Notes under the pieces: model-generated
What the model was told of the DNA's origin: nothing
Database searches by the model: none
What the model saw: only the letters and a program-made list of their open reading frames with translations
NCBI GenBank assembly: GCA_005888335.1
Contig: VAWY01000176.1
Location: 1-15,550, forward strand
Direction of reading: 5' to 3'
DNA: 15,550 nt
DNA from: Actinomycetota bacterium
GTDB taxonomy: Bacteria; Actinomycetota; Thermoleophilia; Solirubrobacterales; Solirubrobacteraceae
Shown here: piece after piece, positions 14,642 through 15,550 of the stretch
Layout: each line of letters begins with the position of its first letter
Position numbering within the stretch: position 1 is the stretch's first letter
Made by a program: the position numbers and the translations under genes

Positions 14642-14675
14642 TGGAGCTAGCCGGACTCGAACCGGCGACCTCCTG
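14642..14675 (-). tRNA. tRNA 3' fragment, probably tRNA-Ala (likely integration scar)
   Basis: On the minus strand CAGGAGGTC is followed by a complete T arm, GCCGGTTCGAGTCCGGC, and the acceptor 3' strand TAGCTCCA. The sequence upstream (from 14676) does not contain a matching acceptor 5' strand, D arm or anticodon arm, so only the 3' half exists. TAGCTCCA with a T at position 70 fits the G3-U70 alanine tRNA signature, and CAGGAGGTC before the T arm is common in tRNA-Ala; the identity is inferred. Such 3' halves are typical of one att site of an element integrated in a tRNA gene. Confidence 0.72.
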
Positions 14676-14861
14676 GGTGCGATCGAACTTGGACGGGCCG
14701 CCAGAGGACGCCGACGGACAGCAACGCCTGTTCTGATCGCGATTTCCGTCGGACCGGTGCGCCGGGTCTGGCCGCCCGAATCCCGGGCGACGTTCCCTCT
14801 CAGTTCCCCTCGCCCTCCCAGCGACCTCAAGGTTGCACGTCCCGCTGCCGAGCCAACTGGC

Positions 14862-15550
14862 ATGACGCCGTCCGGCGCCTCAAATCCGCCTGCCCGCCCT
14901 CATCGACGCGACTTGTGGGCGGGCCGCATCTTCACTCCACGCCTGATCGCGCCGTCGGCGACGGGCGCATGGGTGGCCGAAGGGCTGCTGCCCGTGCTCG
15001 CGCGCGTCGAAGATCAACGTGTCATCGGCCCGAAGCCGGTTCCCCGTCCCGGAGCAGGAGACACCGAAACCCGAGACCTGCTCGTGCACGAGGACGGTTC
15101 GATCTGGGTCCGGTTCCGGAGCGGCGTCGTCAGGTTTGATCCTGCGCATGACGAGATCCGGTCGAGCGAAACGTCGCTGTGGGCCCTGAGCTCCGGAGAG
15201 GCGGGCGTCTGGGGCCTGATGCCCGATGGACGGCTGGCACAGCTTGACGAGCAAGCTGGCGTCACCCGGGTGATCGGTGAGCCAGAGCTGCGCTCTCCCA
15301 GGCTGGTGGTGGCGGGCTGCTCGTTGTGGACGCTGGGCTTCTCCGACCCGGCGACACAGACCTCGACCCTCACCCAGCTCGACAGTGATACGGGCAAGGT
15401 CGTGCAGCGCGTTGAGCTCGCCGGCAATTCTCACTGGTTCCGCGTGGAGTCCGATCGCGTGTGGATCTGTGTCTACCGCCGCCGTGAGCACCCGTTGCCG
15501 CCAACGTGGCATCTGATCGGAGTGGCGATCGACTCCGGCGCCATGGCATC
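14862..15550 (+). CDS. Beta-propeller protein, N-terminal part (runs off right edge)
   Basis: A frame open from ATG 14862 to the window end gives 229 residues with no stop. It shows repeated blade-like units: GAWVAEGLLPVLARVE, DGSIWVRFRSGVVRFDP, VWGLMPDGRLAQLDEQAG, SLWTLGFSDPATQTSTLTQLD and DRVWICVYRR, spaced about 40 residues apart. The W-V/L-x-Asp pattern fits Vgb/PQQ-like or SMP-30-like beta-propellers, which bind ligands or act as lyases or scaffolds; the precise role is unknown. No signal peptide is visible at this start and the ribosome binding site is weak, so the true start could differ. The 633-base open frame on the opposite strand is its shadow. Confidence 0.7.
   Translation, partial: MTPSGASNPPARPHRRDLWAGRIFTPRLIAPSATGAWVAEGLLPVLARVEDQRVIGPKPVPRPGAGDTETRDLLVHEDGSIWVRFRSGVVRFDPAHDEIRSSETSLWALSSGEAGVWGLMPDGRLAQLDEQAGVTRVIGEPELRSPRLVVAGCSLWTLGFSDPATQTSTLTQLDSDTGKVVQRVELAGNSHWFRVESDRVWICVYRRREHPLPPTWHLIGVAIDSGAMA

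Noticed and set aside
14880..15512. 210-codon minus-strand ORF at the right edge
   Set aside because: The opposite plus frame shows regular beta-propeller repeats, so this is its shadow.

Overview
The window is very GC-rich, with strong G/C preference at third codon positions, short intergenic gaps and many ATGA/GTGA stop-start overlaps. Gene content points to a high-GC actinobacterium: a sigma factor with a SnoaL-like tail followed by a DUF899 gene, many SDR enzymes, and a PemK/MazF-type pair. A soil Thermoleophilia (Solirubrobacter/Conexibacter-like) genome is my best guess from family resemblance only.

Left half (1-6.7 kb): a catabolic or detoxification locus. After the tail of a TetR-family regulator come an NmrA-like NAD(P)-binding protein and a classical SDR. 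A convergent LysR-type regulator follows, and divergent from it runs a second operon: VOC protein, second SDR, PRISE-type enone reductase homologue, alpha/beta hydrolase, and a broken SDR stub. The two operons have promoter regions that align without gaps over 76 bases. They share a T-N11-A LysR box (ATAGG-N6-CTATC) and, 31 bases after its end, the block GTCTTTGC(A/G)TTATG. I infer that the LysR protein controls both operons as one regulon. The enzymes would suit oxidation/reduction and hydrolysis of a carbonyl or enone compound; the substrate cannot be read from sequence.

Middle (6.7-10.7 kb): a sigma factor/DUF899 two-gene operon, a 357-base gap with two strong inverted repeats, and a secreted S15/CocE-type hydrolase on the minus strand.

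Right part (10.7-14.7 kb): a decaying stretch. It holds a pyruvate phosphate dikinase 5' remnant with two compensating frameshifts, an alpha/beta hydrolase with its nucleophile changed to Ala and a frameshift before its His, one intact quinone-oxidoreductase-like gene, a frameshifted membrane PH-like gene, and a MazF-like toxin with its antitoxin whose toxin frame has lost its normal stop. Next to this is a 34-base tRNA 3' fragment (probably tRNA-Ala), which looks like an integration scar. The right edge carries the start of a beta-propeller protein that runs out of the window.
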